Shown piece after piece: positions 22,985 to 36,600 of a stretch of DNA of 64,000 bases; positions within the stretch are counted from its first letter, which is position 1; each line of letters begins with the position of its first letter. Both the position numbers and the translations under genes were made by a program. The stretch is from NCBI GenBank assembly GCA_017591395.1, contig WEDG01003335.1, positions 1 to 64,000 of the forward strand, given 5' to 3'. The DNA comes from Schistocephalus solidus (Eukaryota > Platyhelminthes > Cestoda > Diphyllobothriidea > Diphyllobothriidae). Below the pieces are notes generated by a model. The model saw nothing but the letters and a program-made list of their open reading frames with translations. It was not told the origin of the DNA and did no database searches.

Positions 22985-23545
22985 AGGGGAAATCCGCGCA
23001 TCGTTGATCTCACCCTCTCCACCCCCCCACTGAAAACCTCGTTCTCAAATAAGGGCACCGAGAAAAGACGGTTAGGTTTTAACAGTCAACTTTGCCGAAG
23101 ATTGACCACGATCTAAAGAGAGACAGTAGCAACTGGTGTGGTAACTGGATCTTCGGGAAAAACCTGCAGAGTTTTGACCTCACCTACCTTCTTTCCCTTT
23201 CGTGATTATCTTTCGAGTTAAGAAAAGGTAGGTAAACTTTTGCACACAGCCTCATGTAACCTTCGACCGCAGTCTTACTCGGCAGACACGTGGGCTGGAT
23301 CCTTTAAACGTTTGCCGCAGTAAACCTCGCTAGCTGTACAAGCCTGCCCGTTGGATTTCGAAGAAAATGCAATTATCAAGAAACGCCGAGGTCTCGTTAT
23401 CTGTAAAATAGACTCATCAGGAGCAGGATAGAGTGGCGCTTCAGGTTTCACAAATTTAGCATTCTGTGTGCATTTGTTATCGGGTGAACCTTTTGGTGGA
23501 ATGAAGCTGTCCCTCAAACCTTGCGGCTTCGCTTCCTACTCCGCG
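22985..23545 (-). repeat. Dispersed repeat, copy B, with an 80-codon open frame
   Basis: Reverse-complement partner of copy A (19,030-19,690), without the tRNA-like insertion, so it represents the empty site. On the minus strand an open frame at 23,517-23,275 is intact in B but interrupted in A. It contains EAPLYPAPDESILQITRPRR and GQACTASEVYCG. I do not recognise the protein. The frame could be a fragment of an element ORF, a captured host exon, or chance. The probable PLE tail immediately downstream suggests that B and the tail belong to one element. Confidence 0.7.
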
Positions 23546-23549
23546 GTTC

Positions 23550-26500
23550 GTCAGATGCCAGCGTTAAATCGGAATCGGGCCAGTTGAAGATTGGATCTGG
23601 GGGCAGTGGCAGCCTCGGTATAAATCCTCAGTATATGACGTGCACTGGACACCTGCCCCTGTTCCTATTTATATCTGTGGTGTCAGCATAGTCCGTTTTG
23701 CGGGTCAAATAGCATCCACGCCATGAAAACTTGAGGTTGATACCAGCCCTTATTTTCTTCATTCGAATCTCATTGACAACTGTGTCACTTCTTATGATAT
23801 CTTGCGTGCATCTTAAAGAAGTGCCCTTCAAAGCAAGTGTTGAAGTGCTATCGCCCCATCCTAATCGCATCTCAAATAGTATGGCTAAAAAATGCTTAAA
23901 GCTGATTCACTCAAGGATAGGAACAAACGCACAGCTAGGGTTAAAGGCCCTCCATCTAAGCACTATTCGTCTCGGTGCGCTATTAGTACTGAAGTATTAT
24001 ATGATAAAAACTGCAGACGCCTCCCCAAGTGCCATAGTTACAATTCTATGTACAGTTTTTCCTCACCTATACGCGTTTCAATGTTCATGAGTTCACTTAT
24101 TCGCGGATTTTGTTCACTTAGTATGTTCATTTATTTTCATAATAAAAATGATTTACTATTTTTGAAGGTATCAATATTAATATAAACAGATTCAAAATTC
24201 ATCACTTATGCGTACTCGTCTTATTTACGTAATCCCAAACTTCTTCGCATTTTGTATACTTTTTTAAATGCATATTTAAATGTTTAACTACAGTATGTAA
24301 CTTCCCCGGTACTTGTGAAAGTAGCAATGTTACTCCTATGTACTGTATACTTTATAAGAAAACGGTGAGTTAAACCTGAATATAGGGAAAAATTCGTTGG
24401 TTTGCGCTTTAGTAATAAATTAATTGTACGTCTGTTCATGCGTAGCTGTAAGCCAGATGATTTTCAAGGCTTATTTTCTAACATGAGTTTTAAATAATAA
24501 TAAAGTGTTTTGTGATTTGATGCTTGTAGAGGCAGTTTTGAGTTTTTTAATATGGGTCTACAGTTTTCGCGGATTCCAGCTATTCGTCGGTGGCTGTGGT
24601 CCCTAACGCCTGCAAGTTCCGAGAGCGACTGTACAAGTAAATAATGGATACGTCGGCTGTATTCACTCTTGTCTGGCTGCACGAACTACCGAAAGAGGAG
24701 GAAAGCATAGCAGACTATCCAACAGTTAACTATGTCATGAAATGCGGTGCAGTACCGAGCACCACTTCCTTATGATTTCTAGATCATGCACATCCAATCG
24801 ACCGTCTTGGAAAGCAGCTGCTTAGATATTCTCGAACAATGTGAACACAATGCCAGGGTAGACGTTCTTGCTGAATCATTATAGTTTTGATCGTGCCTTC
24901 ATAAATAATTACTGATTCGATAAATTCCATGAACATATCACGTTAATTAATTAATTTGATCAGTGCTTCCTCAAAAAGAATGGTTTGTTAGGCATTCCCT
25001 ACGTCATCCCGTGCTGTACATCGAGTTTAGGGGTATTTATTTGTATTTTAATGAAGACGAATGGTCTGCTTAGAAAGCTGGAGGTGCTATGGTTCATCAG
25101 TTTGTCTTTTGTCATGGCGAAGGCAACGAATGCATAAAATAAAACGCTAGTGAAATGAAATTGGTAGGACAATTTTTGCTGGAGGGGAGCGTACGGACAG
25201 ATACAGAAGACAGCGACAATAATTGTCACACCCCGCTAAATGCCGGCAGAAGCCGTGCTGATTTACGGTGTGGGATAAGTGTGCGGCTGAGCTATGCTTA
25301 CCAAGAAAAACCAATCAGAGAAGGGTAAATTATCGACTGACACCGCGCCGGTGTTATATCGGGGCTGATTCACGCGTCATAGAGAATTAGTGTAACGAAA
25401 CGATTTGATTGGATTATATGTGGTGCGTGAAAGTCGAGTCCAGGCGATTACGAGGCTACGTTTCCGGAACTTATGACTAATTTCAAACTAAAAGGTTGCG
25501 GCAAGTTGAACGACCACTGCCAAATAGCCTAAAGCTTACATGTATTTGCATTTGTGGAGCGAGGCTCCTTCCCATGGAAATTATCATTTGTAAAGAATGG
25601 GTGTAAATGTTCAAGTTCCAGGTTAAGAGGAAGACTGGTCAAGAAACCGAATAATTTGTGCATTATTTTTAGTTTTCAACCTTGGGTGGGAGTCCATCAC
25701 CAGAGATGGTAGCATTAATAACAGTCACGATCCTTGTATTTATACCATTTTTCTAAACAAAAGCTGAGTAATTTTGTCTATCTAAAGAAGAAATACCGCA
25801 CTAACAATGTAAAAACGAGCAACTGTTGAAATAAATCTTCGGATGAACACATCGTAGAGTTGCACGAGGAGGTTTTTCACGACAGGCTTTCACAGAGGAA
25901 ATAAAATAGAGTATTCTAAGTCACTCTACGCTTTCGCAGTCGCACAGTGTTTAAGCGAAATTTTTCCGAGTATATTCAGTTAGGATTGGTTATTCTTAAG
26001 GGAGAACTGGTTGACATCTCAACAGTTATCTAATTGCCATTTTACTGGAAGCGATGGGCCATGCCTGGATATGGCTTTGATTTCCCCGAGGACATCACTT
26101 ACTACCTGCGGCTCCCTTTGGAGACGGAAGGCCAGCTTTATCATTGAAGAGAAAGTAGGTGAACCCAAATCTGAATGAACTGCCCACAAGTGGTCAATCA
26201 AAGTTCTCCATGTCATTACTAGGTAGTCGTCACAGTGGCTCAATTTATGTGTCCGTCTTAATGAGTAGAACCTCCCCCTGGAAAGATCTTGAGTAAAAGG
26301 AGAATGTAGACAACAGATGGATCACCGTGTGTACAGATGGATTCAGTATAGTGGATTTCGGACATAGGTACAGGAAGAAGCCGTCAGCCTCACTGGACAG
26401 ATGTTAGTGTGGAACAGTTGGAGTATATGACTGTGGGACGTTTAAGTTCCATAACTGACTGTCAAGCTGTCAAGCTGTCAGCATTTTTACGAAGACGCGG

Positions 26501-28500
26501 GAAAGCACCATCAAATTACACTGCAGCTGAAGATATGTGAAGGCGCCACTTGAACGCGTCAGTACATAAATCCATTTATAGAATTTCTGCCACAAATAAA
26601 GAGCTGATTTTCCATTACAGACCATAGTTGACGATGGTTTATAGGCAGGTTCCACTTAAGGAGTTCAGAAGTTATTAGTAACGGACATAATCGTGTTTTA
26701 AATCTCTTACATAAGGTTATTTGATGAAAATTAAAATATGACATAGCCTGGAGAAAATCACAGGTTTATCTGTAATACTAACGTTGTTCTGGGAATTATA
26801 CATTTCTTCAATTGCCGATTTTGTTGTTTGTTGTTGTTGCTGATGCCGTAAATGAGCAGGACATGGCAGTAGGTACTTCCGCTATTACAAGCCGTCTTGA
26901 TCTAAATCAAAGAGATGTTATGCTAAAAGGTAAAGGTAGATTTGATGTTCGGATAAAGACACGGTAATAGGTTCCGCCCTGAAATATGACACTAGACCAC
27001 CTCTCATACGGATGTCCCATCGATAAATATGTGAAAAAATGTGTAAGAATTATAAAACTCTGAATTTCTCTTTTGGATTTTATAGCCAATAGCTTTTTCG
27101 GACGACCTGATTCATACTTGCCATACTGCCAAAATGCATGCCTAACCTCTAATTTTAAATTATTCCGTACAGATCATTCAGTTGGTAAACGAAAAACCAC
27201 AGTTCTCTCCTTTCTTGCACGATTCTATTCTAGCAAAAATAACTAGAACGGGCATCGGATCGAATTCGGACATCAAAATTGGTTACAATAATCTAGCCAG
27301 TCCTATCGGCCCAGGTGGTGAGATCACACCAAAGTCTGCCCAAGGTACCTTATAATGGCTCTGGCATACTTCAAAATGCCTCATTCAACTTGCCGGCCCT
27401 CGAGCAAGGGACGCAGAGGAGTTGCGGAGTTGCATTTGACGATTTGCAAGATTTCAATGCCCTTTTTTCCCAAGGAAAATACCACTACTGCAAGCAAGAT
27501 AGATCGCTTACTCCATGTACGAGTCATACATCGTTGGATTTGCGTGGTGCTCTTGTTAGGGCTTATTTTACGTAGAAATTAAGTAGTCTAGCCACCATAC
27601 TAAACGATTTCTGAAGAGCTGAGGGGTTACAGGAAAGAAAAGTTAGATTTAACAGCCTCTTCCGGATGGAAGGAAATTTTTTTTCATAGTTATCACAAAA
27701 AGTTGAAGGGAAAAAGTCGAATAAGGTAAATAAATGAGACAGACAGCCATCGGCTGTGAATAATCCTTTCGGATGCGCGGAACTTACTCATGATAAAGTG
27801 TTCGATTGGCGTCCAGCTCGAAGCTAGATATGACTGTTTCTGGATCATGTAAAGCGCAACCATTAGACAGCCCGAAAATGTAGGTAATGACCTCATTTAC
27901 AGTCATGAAGAGTTAAAGCGTGGTCAGTCATTTTTAACGCACTTCAGGAGGATGGGGTCGTAAGTGGTTGAAGCCCAATCGGAAGATAAGAACACACATC
28001 CTTCTCTTTCATCCTTAAACACGTGAGCAAAAAAGCCATAGATTCCACAGTGAGCTTGAGGATGTCATTTTTATTTCCTGCAAGGCTGCTATGCCAGGAA
28101 GATCCTAAAACACTTTACGGTTTACAGATGAGGAAGCTTATTTTTCTAAGGATCGAGATGAGGAAGTTGAGTGTTTGCCCGAGCTCACACTGCCATCGCG
28201 ATGTTCACCAATGTGTTTTACTAAGGTTGAAATTTTGGCCCAAAGAAGGCCATTCAATGTTTGAGTTAGATTAGATTATGCTGATGATCAGCGAGTCGGG
28301 GAAGAGGAACCCTTTATTCCAGGTGAATTACGCTACTTTACAGAGAGAATAAGGTTTCTGCTAAGGTGACGGTTGGTTAGCGCCCATGTTGGGACACGGG
28401 AATATTTTCACTTTCTGAAGTTTTAAAAACGAACAACTGGATTATATGGCGGAGGGGAGGGGTATTTCTTCCCGAGTCTTACGGGATGGTATTTCTCCAA
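23550..28500. other. Stretch without a recognised gene
   Basis: No host exon or mobile-element protein is recognised. A 119-codon frame at 23,731-24,090 (+) and an overlapping antisense frame (23,628-23,870) cannot both be real and match nothing known. Moderate-GC islands at 25,200-25,480 and 26,000-26,250 look like old dispersed repeats. Frames around 27,315-27,580 overlap in two registers without a recognisable domain. A short GTT-rich run lies at 26,821-26,842. Confidence 0.4.
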
Positions 28501-28527
28501 GTTGACACATAAATTGCTTCGCACATT

Positions 28528-29212
28528 AGATCTTCAAAAACCCTGGCGCCTAATCGAAGGATTTTGCAGATTTCTCAGCCTGGTTCATGTATTTTTTTAT
28601 AATCAAAGAATGGCCTCAAAATATGGAGTTGACGGTCAAAGTCCTCACAAAATAATACCGTCTCACTGGGCTGAGCAGACACATGCAGGACGTATTAGTG
28701 GATTTATGGATCGCAGTTGTAATTTGGTTGGTTTACTTCAAACCGATGTTTCTTCTGTTTGCGGTAAGGAGGGTTAGCATTAGGATCAAGGTTTAGGTTA
28801 GAACTTGGAAATAGGTACTACCCTGACAATTAGCGCAAGTTCACCTTTGGTAACGGCGTGTTTATGCTCAGGGAACGAAGAGTTGTGCGACCCAACTAAT
28901 TGTTCGTTGGCAATTAGTAAGGTCGCACAACCATTCATTGCCTGAGCATAAATACGCCGTTAAAACAGGTGACCTTGCGCTAAATGTCAGTAGTACGGCC
29001 AGACCGAAGGAAACCAACCAACTTATGACTGTGATCCATACATCAACTAATAAGTCCTCTATGCGTCTGCTCAATCCAGTGAAACGGTATTATTTGTGAG
29101 GAATTTGGCCGTCAAGTCCATATTTTGATGCCATTCTTTATTATAGAAAAATACATGAACTACGGTGGTGAGTCTGCAAAATCCTTTGATAAAGCGCCCG
29201 GGTTTTTGAAGA
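28528..29212. repeat. ~690-bp foldback: inverted repeat with an 8-nt loop
   Basis: The left arm 28,528-28,901 pairs with the right arm 28,910-29,212 at about 80-85% identity around the loop ttcgttgg. The innermost 88 bp pair almost continuously (tttatgctcagg and gttgtgcgac occur in both arms). Pairing resumes further out through ggttggttt, aatggc(a/c)tcaaaatatgga and tcttcaaaaaccc. The left arm has ~75 extra bases (about 28,740-28,815) rich in ggtttaggttag-like telomeric motifs. One frame on the minus strand of the right arm encodes a membrane-like peptide (DVWITVISWLVSFGLAVLL), and the left arm encodes a similar peptide in the mirrored frame (DLWIAVVIWLVYF). The duplicated unit may therefore once have been coding. 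No transposase is present. Confidence 0.75.
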
Positions 29213-32200
29213 GCTAATAAACAAAGTTATTTATATGAACGACGCTACAAACGAACGAAATCCATAGGTAGGAGTGTAATACGGGAACGATGACAATGGG
29301 GAGTACGGCAGTTGAAAGGATGCACAATGGCGGTAATGCGTTGGCAATAAAAGAAATATTTACGCCCATGGTCATCCTTTAAGTGAGCTGAATTGTTACC
29401 GCTGAATCAGAGCATATTATACGTCTTCATATCCACACCTACCTACACGCCAATCTAACACTTACTATATCCACTGTGTTCGTTTCCGGGTAAGTATGGT
29501 CTTCAAATGGTTCGTTGTCGGTTAATGGGGACGCACTGTTATTCGTTGCTTCTATGCTACTGTCCAAATCAGTAATCTTCCATAACTTCATTAGTAAGAA
29601 GTAGGAGTTGCCATTGCCAGAACGTCTACGAGATGCCGAATGCAAATCATTGGTCCGAGTAATATGGGTATCTAAATGTCAAAACAAAACCACATCTCTT
29701 ATTCCCCACGGCATTTGTCAGCGATTACAAAGGGACAACTTCATATTATTCACACTTTCCCTTTTGTAGGGACCATGCCTGCATTCTGTTGTAGTACTGT
29801 TAGAAGGAGGCGCATGCCACGTCCACCACTACGGATAATCGCATACCCCGTCGGCGGACAAGGCATGGGGCATGGCAGACAAAAGAGCGAAAGAGAGTAA
29901 GGTCAATACTGAGTTGCGCTTCAACCTATTCCTTACTACAATGAACAGAAGTGATTAGTAATAATTGACTGAAAGGTTGTGAGCTAAACAGATACATCCA
30001 CTCTCCTTCACGATGACCATCAGCTGGCAATATCTTCCTCTTAAATAGACCAGTATGGCATCTCTTACTTCTTTTGTTTCCGAGGCACTCTCAGTAAAGC
30101 TCAGTTTGTTTGAAGCTAGGTACTAGATGATGTGTGGCAAGCGTGAACGAGCCATTTAAAATTGTCCGATACCACATTCTTGTCGTTTAAACATGATTCG
30201 TGTGACAACAGAGAGCGAGGTAGAAGCTGCGCAAATCCTTCTCACCATAAACAAATTCACAAAGTTAGCACGGCGCCCACTCTGGGGTGGCGGTTGACCT
30301 CATTGTCTGTGGTAGTCCAACTGACGGCAATTCGCATATCTGTGCTCTGATTGGACGACCAGATATCCACTAATGTGTGTGCAGCCGTTTCCACGTACCT
30401 TCTCCGCCCTGGCGTCGCCTCCTCGCACGACCAGTTACGTGCTAAATTATTGGCTATGCGCATGTTGAAATGCCCAGACTGACGTGGCCTAGGATTGGCC
30501 AGCAGCGTAGCCGGTGGAAGTACGGATGAGTAGTCATTGTCATTATGACAACATTCTGCTCAGTTTCCAAGGCACTGCTGGTTTTTGCGGGTCTGCGGTT
30601 CTTGCTTCTGCCTATCAGTTAGAAACCTCACAAGAAAATATGCACCTAAGAATGTGGAATGCTTATCTTTCGTGCCAAACCATGATCTGAACTCGGGAAT
30701 TACCAATCTGGATATTAATATTGCTGTAACGCACGTTTACCATGAGTGGAACACGCAGAGGTCTTGTGGCACCGCAGAATACCTTTTTGGAAAAAATAAT
30801 TCGTCGCTGCAATGGGCAATGTAAGCCTACAGACTTTCAGTTTTATTCAAGCTTTTTAACATTTTGATGTCACGAGCATTGTTTTTGCAATGAAGCCTTC
30901 TATATAAACAATTCATTAAGCCCTCAGAGCTAGTCAATTGTCCCGTGTTTGCTAGATTTCCGGCATAGATGCAGTTACATGTAGGTTCATATTTTTAAAA
31001 TGATGAAAATGACCTTCATTACTTGAGGCTTCTGAGTTGCTCGACTTTCCCAAATAATCAACTGTCTCTAAAGCAAATGGAAAAAAAGTAAGTCATCAGG
31101 GAGCATGTAGAGACATCAATCTTAGTTTATGTGACTTTTTCTGCAGTAAGAATTATGAAAATAAATGAACCGTACAGATAATTTATATTGCCTTCAAAAC
31201 TGAAGTGAAGTAGGGGAACTCCACACAGTACAGGTGGCTTTGCGCCAAACTCCAGAGAAAATAGAGTCCGGTGTATGGTAAGCCTAGGTAGGAGTAATCC
31301 ATATTGAACTGCCTAGCAACCTGGAGCTAGTTAAAATTCGTACAGACGCGAAATTCTCTAATGCACTCCCTTTTATTGAAAAAAAAACTGTCAAATCTTA
31401 GGCCTTCCCTTTAGGGCAGTTAAGAGTTTGTGAGGTTATTATTTTCCTAACAAGGAATATCTCCCGGAGCATATTTCGGAATAATTCCAACTTTATCGGT
31501 TTTAAAACAATTGATTATCTCAAAATAACTTTTTGCTGTATCGGCAAACAGCAGAAACGATCCGCTATCGTGGTTCATGTCTGAGGTACACAATAATGAA
31601 GCAAATATCAAATCCTCTCTATTTACCTGTGGAGAGCGTGTTAGTGTGAAGCATCTTGTTTGCGCCAAAGCGGCCAGTCACTCAGTGGGAAACGTAGGTT
31701 TGTGTCACAGAATCCTGCACGCCAGATAACCCGCAAATGCTCTGTCCAGAATGTTTTTAGCCCCCAAATGCTCTGCGGCTTCCATCCCCCTAAAAGGTGT
31801 CTCCATCTTCAAGACGGTCCGTTTTGATCTCCTTCCTTTATTATTTGCCGTTTAATGACTAGAACGCAAACAGAACTACAATTTTATAGGCGGCAAAACC
31901 TGTTTCAAGGTGTGTCCTGTTTTGTTCATTGTTGCGTCAAACATTAGTGGGATGAAATGGGGCACTCGCCTTAGATACCGAATGCGTTAGAGCATAGGAC
32001 AGAATTGGCGCACGCAGTTCGCGACTGTCAGACAGGCCAGACAGGCGGGATCACTGGGAGTTAGCTTTTGCTTGACGCCAAGCTCTTGCTGCGCTGACAA
32101 ACAGCTCTGGCATCGTTAAGACGCTAGAGGCTTATTTAAGGTGATTAAAAGCCTGCGGTTCGCAACAGTTGACGAGATCCAGCTTTAAGTACTTGCAAGG

Positions 32201-32595
32201 CTGTCCAGCCAAGCGTTCCAAAATGCAAAAGCTGTTCTTTTTAATGGAGGTTTAACAGTTTTTATTGTCTTCACGCCCTTCTAAGTCCTATAATAAGAAG
32301 AGTAGTGGTCCAGCCCAAATGTTCTTAGCTTTATGAGGAAGAAAAGATTGTATCAGTAACAGGACCAATGTTGGTGCAATAACTGTAAACTCGAAGGAAT
32401 CCCCTCTAGAAGGACAACAACTAGACTGAAAAATGAACTATGTAACAAAGCCGGCAGTGATGGTAATGGCTGAGTCTGCCAGTGTTATCTTCATTTCTCC
32501 CGGTTTTGTGGCATTTCCCTGTCTGGGTGCACAAGTAATTACCATAAATTACTGCACAATTTTATCGTTGTCTGTGTTTCTGCAGACTTTTTTGG

Positions 32596-32633
32596 TCCTC
32601 CTCCTCCTTCTTCTCCTCCTCCTCCTCCTCCTG
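32596..32633 (+). repeat. (CCT)n microsatellite, imperfect
   Basis: A run of CCT/CTT triplets. It creates a spurious leucine-rich open frame (32,433-32,720, with 12 consecutive Leu), which I do not regard as a gene. A shorter CTC-rich patch recurs at about 32,808-32,828. Confidence 0.85.
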
Positions 32634-33613
32634 CCTTCGATAATTATAGGTACTTTTGCGCTGTTTTTATCTACCCTGAAAAAGTTAGTGCATGCACATC
32701 GCTTCATAGGCCAGCAATAAAACTAACTGAATAAAAACCGCTTAACTTTTCTGCCTACTAAATAAGGCAGCTCTTTTGGGTTCCATACTATTCCTGCTTC
32801 TCGTCCGCCTCCTCCTGCTCCTCCTCCCATACGGTACGCGCATGTTTAGGTCAGTTGGAAATGTGACTATGATTATCCTTCATAGAAAAACCTTGGCAGT
32901 CACAATATGAAAAGGGCAACTTTTGGTTTAAAACACTGACTGGGCAGTCAAATGAAGGAAACTGACAAACCTGAGGACTTTTAACGTACAGCGGGTTTCA
33001 AAATTGAAAGGTATGAAAGTCTTCAAAACCATTACACCATATGGCGATGCAAGTAAACTTTTGCGCCGAAATGACATATGTAACTGGTCACGAGAACTGT
33101 AGCCATATTTAAAACAGTAGGTGGGCGTTTCCCAAATTAGTTTGAGTAATTTGGGGGACGTTTGTGGGTAAAGTAAAACAATCTGAAAAAAACTAATTTA
33201 TTTTGGCAAGCGAGCAAAAGCAATGATGGAGGAGAAATCCACAATAGTCAGCAACAGCTAGTTTTGCATTTTTCTGTCCTGTTTTGTTGGAGAGGCTGAA
33301 GGTAAAATGTTAAGTTGTCTGCAGCAGTGACAGTTATATGGGTTATGGTTAGGCAAAACGGTATTTTCAGGCAGTATTTGTAAAACGAACAGTCCTTAGA
33401 TTGCGGGAAAATAGCTTGTTGATTACCATTTGAGATTGATGCAGAATCATATATAATAGCTAATAGGTGGTGGTTTGCAAGGGAGTCCATCGAAATGGAC
33501 AGTAGGCGCGCTCTTCAACCTTATGACGATCTCATTCAACTGGATAAATTCCACTTACTAATCCTAATGGATGGCATTAGGCCGAACAATTCTGGGTCTG
33601 GTTGTAATACAAA

Positions 33614-33646
33614 TCACCACCACCACTACCACCGCGACCACCACGA
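33614..33646 (+). repeat. (CAC/ACC)n imperfect microsatellite
   Basis: Triplet-repeat run caccaccaccactaccacc continuing into gcgaccaccacg. It gives His-rich and Thr-rich open frames in two registers, both artefacts of the repeat. Confidence 0.75.
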
Positions 33647-36600
33647 TCATGGTCCTCACCATCCTTGTCAATATTATTATTGTTATCATTAGGATAACTG
33701 AACCCAGTCCAGTGTTCCCTTATCCCCTAAGTCTTCCCCAGGCAGTTGGATGGATCTTATATTATCCCAGAGTAACCGCAAGAAGCTACTTGTGTATGGC
33801 AAATGATAAAAAAATATAGAAAGACAATTCAAAATTCGATTACCGTATATGGTATGACCGTAGGTAAAGCAATTCTATAGAAGGAAAGACGCTGTTAGAT
33901 ATCACCTCTCTTCACCGGTAACGGAGAGATGCTATGGGCGTAAAAGTCATAAGTCCATGTGGGTAAACAAATATAAAGCTTAATAGTGTCAAAATCTGCT
34001 CCAGTGGGGACCTTACTATGAGCTTCAAGGTGTGCTGCCGTTCCTCAAGCACATTCAAAATTACGCTTCACCTAGATAACGTTAATACAGAAATGGGAAT
34101 GAGGTCGTGCGACAAAACCAATGGACATGACTATCAAGCCACCACGTGGAATGGCGAAGCCAGCATAAACAGCCAGCCACCAGTCAAGCGACCATGAGCG
34201 CATCCCGCTAATCCAGGCTGTTCTTTTCGTGACGGTATGTCAGTGAAGAGGATTTTAAAAGCAAAACCTCTGCTTCTGTAAACAGGGTCAATATTTTGGT
34301 GGTTGGAAGGTTTCTTCTCAACTAATTGGGAGTCGGTTTAATTCACAGTATAACTGCCATTTTTGCGGTGATAAGACTTATATTGCAGTTCTTCAAATAC
34401 AAGCCTACTCAAAGTAATTATTTCACTGTATCCTGTTTCCTCGATGACAATCATGAATGATTTTCATTCTGTCTCAAAATCTGATTCATTTCAGAAAATG
34501 GCATTTGTTTCAGTATTTTTCAGTTTCCACGAAATTCAGCTTAACTCATGAATGACTTATCTAATTCTACAAGACTTTTTCCGATAAGGAAGGATTATTT
34601 TAGGGGTTGTAGTATTAAATTTAATGCAGCATTAGCTCCAAATATGGCTGTTATGCTACACTTCGTTTCAACAACCTGGTAAACCAGAGTTAGTAAAATT
34701 GACAGCGTAGGTGGCATGGTTTTTCAATAGAATTTCGCTGTACCCATAAATTTACCTATATTTTTGAAATGCATGCTCAAAATACACGTCCTAGTATGCA
34801 TTCAGTAGGAAATGATGTGTTTTTAAATAGTTTATTTAAAAGGCTAATGTAATGAAATTCAGTAACTGTGAGATGTTTTAAAAACGCTATATTTTCCCCC
34901 GTAGAGCATCGTCTTTGTTGGTTTATTGAGGCTCCTTACGAAGTACAAAACATAGCCCATATGCATTTAAAATTTAATGTCGTGTTATCTCCTTAATGAT
35001 ACATAAGAGTAAACGATGCTTTTACATGAAACTTTCGCATTTTGTATTTTATAAATGCACCAGGGCAGACCTGATGCAAAAGTACTCAGGAAATGGAAAT
35101 CATTTAAAAACCAGAAGACACCCTTTCTTTAAGTTTGGAGTTTGAAAAAGGTATGATATGCTATGAAATAAGTTCTTAAGATAATATTTTTGAGGGTGCT
35201 TTCTATGAAATATAATTGGATAGATAAAAGCATTTAAGCTCCATTTGAAAATAGTTTTATCCAAGGAGCAATTACTAGCCCATTTGGTTTTAACGGACGG
35301 CTGAAGAGAAACGCATTTTAAATCCGAGTTCATAGCATGATCAAAATATCTTATGATTATGCTGCAAGTTAATAAATAAAACACCCAGACTGAAGTAATC
35401 CTTTAAACTTGGGAAGCATTTCCAGCATTCTGTAAGAATTTCATGAGAGCATTCATATGCTGTAATCATCCTTAACATAGCCCCAGATTCACTCATTGGT
35501 TTTGGTGACTAATTGAACGGTAAGAGTGCCAGTCGTTATCTCCCAATTTCGCACGAAATAAAGTTTTATTATAACAGGATGAAAATCACCATGATACTGT
35601 ACTAAAATCATGAAGGGCAGGAAGTATGACGGCGTTAAACGCCCATTTACGGGATCCCGAGCGTTTTGGCATAAATTCTATGCTTTTTTGCATTGGCATT
35701 ATCATGTTTAACTGAATGGCTTTGATGCAGTTCGATCGGAGATCAAACGTTTGGGAAAAAGGATCAGTGCTTAATTGTAACGGAGTTAAGATTTTTGGTT
35801 AGCTTTTTTGTTCGCAACTTCTCCCAGAAAAACTATCCAAGAAAGTCGTATTTGATTATCAAGTCTAAACTGTCGGTATCTTCACAAATGCTTTCTATGC
35901 TCTCACGGATAGGGGCTACCACGTTCAAAGGAACTTTGTATTTTAGTTTTTTGAGCAAATAGTCTTACTCCAGCAACACCTGCAAGCACATTTTCGCTAT
36001 CTGTTATGCCACGTATTTTCCAAATTCTTCTCTTTAATGTACCCTACAGTGTTGAAAACCTATGCCGCGCGTAACCGCTAGAAGAAACACGTCGTCAACA
36101 ATGACTACGTAGAGTTGAAGCTTATACACTATTAAAGTGCATACAAACCGCCACCGAATTGCGTGCGTGGGATGAAAGACTTGTTGTGCGTTCGAGGTTA
36201 AAATAATGAAGTGACGAAAATGGTTGAAAATGATTTATTTATAATCTAGAATAGATGAGTCTCGGAAGAGTTATTTTTAACGGTAGGACGCAAATTTTGA
36301 ATATAAAAATTGCAATTAGAATTTGGAACAACGAATAATTTGTAAATACTTTGCAACACGGGAATATGCTTCGTTGCAGAGGAACGCACAATGGAGCACT
36401 GATGTATAGCTCTCCGGTAAGCCGCTAAGAATCCCAGCCGCTCAATTAAATCCGAATGGTCTGCAGGAAAGTAAACTCATTCTGCTGTATTAAATAAAAA
36501 GCAGCGTTTGAATGCTCATGGATCAATTTCCTGAAAATGTTAGGCCAAGATAGGCTTTCTTAGCGAATAAGCTCTTTATATTAGCGTTGAAACCAACTGA

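Noticed and set aside
23731..24090. 119-codon plus-strand frame, the longest between 16.4 and 56 kb
   Set aside because: No recognisable domain, overlapped by an antisense frame of similar quality, and no splice context; length alone is not enough in this much DNA.
31447..31668. Minus-strand run of ~61 protein-like codons after a possible acceptor
   Set aside because: Too short, unrecognised, and no partner exon; kept only as a remark in the region entry.
32433..32720. 95-codon frame with a long leucine run
   Set aside because: The leucine run is the translation of a CCT microsatellite; no other protein-like feature.
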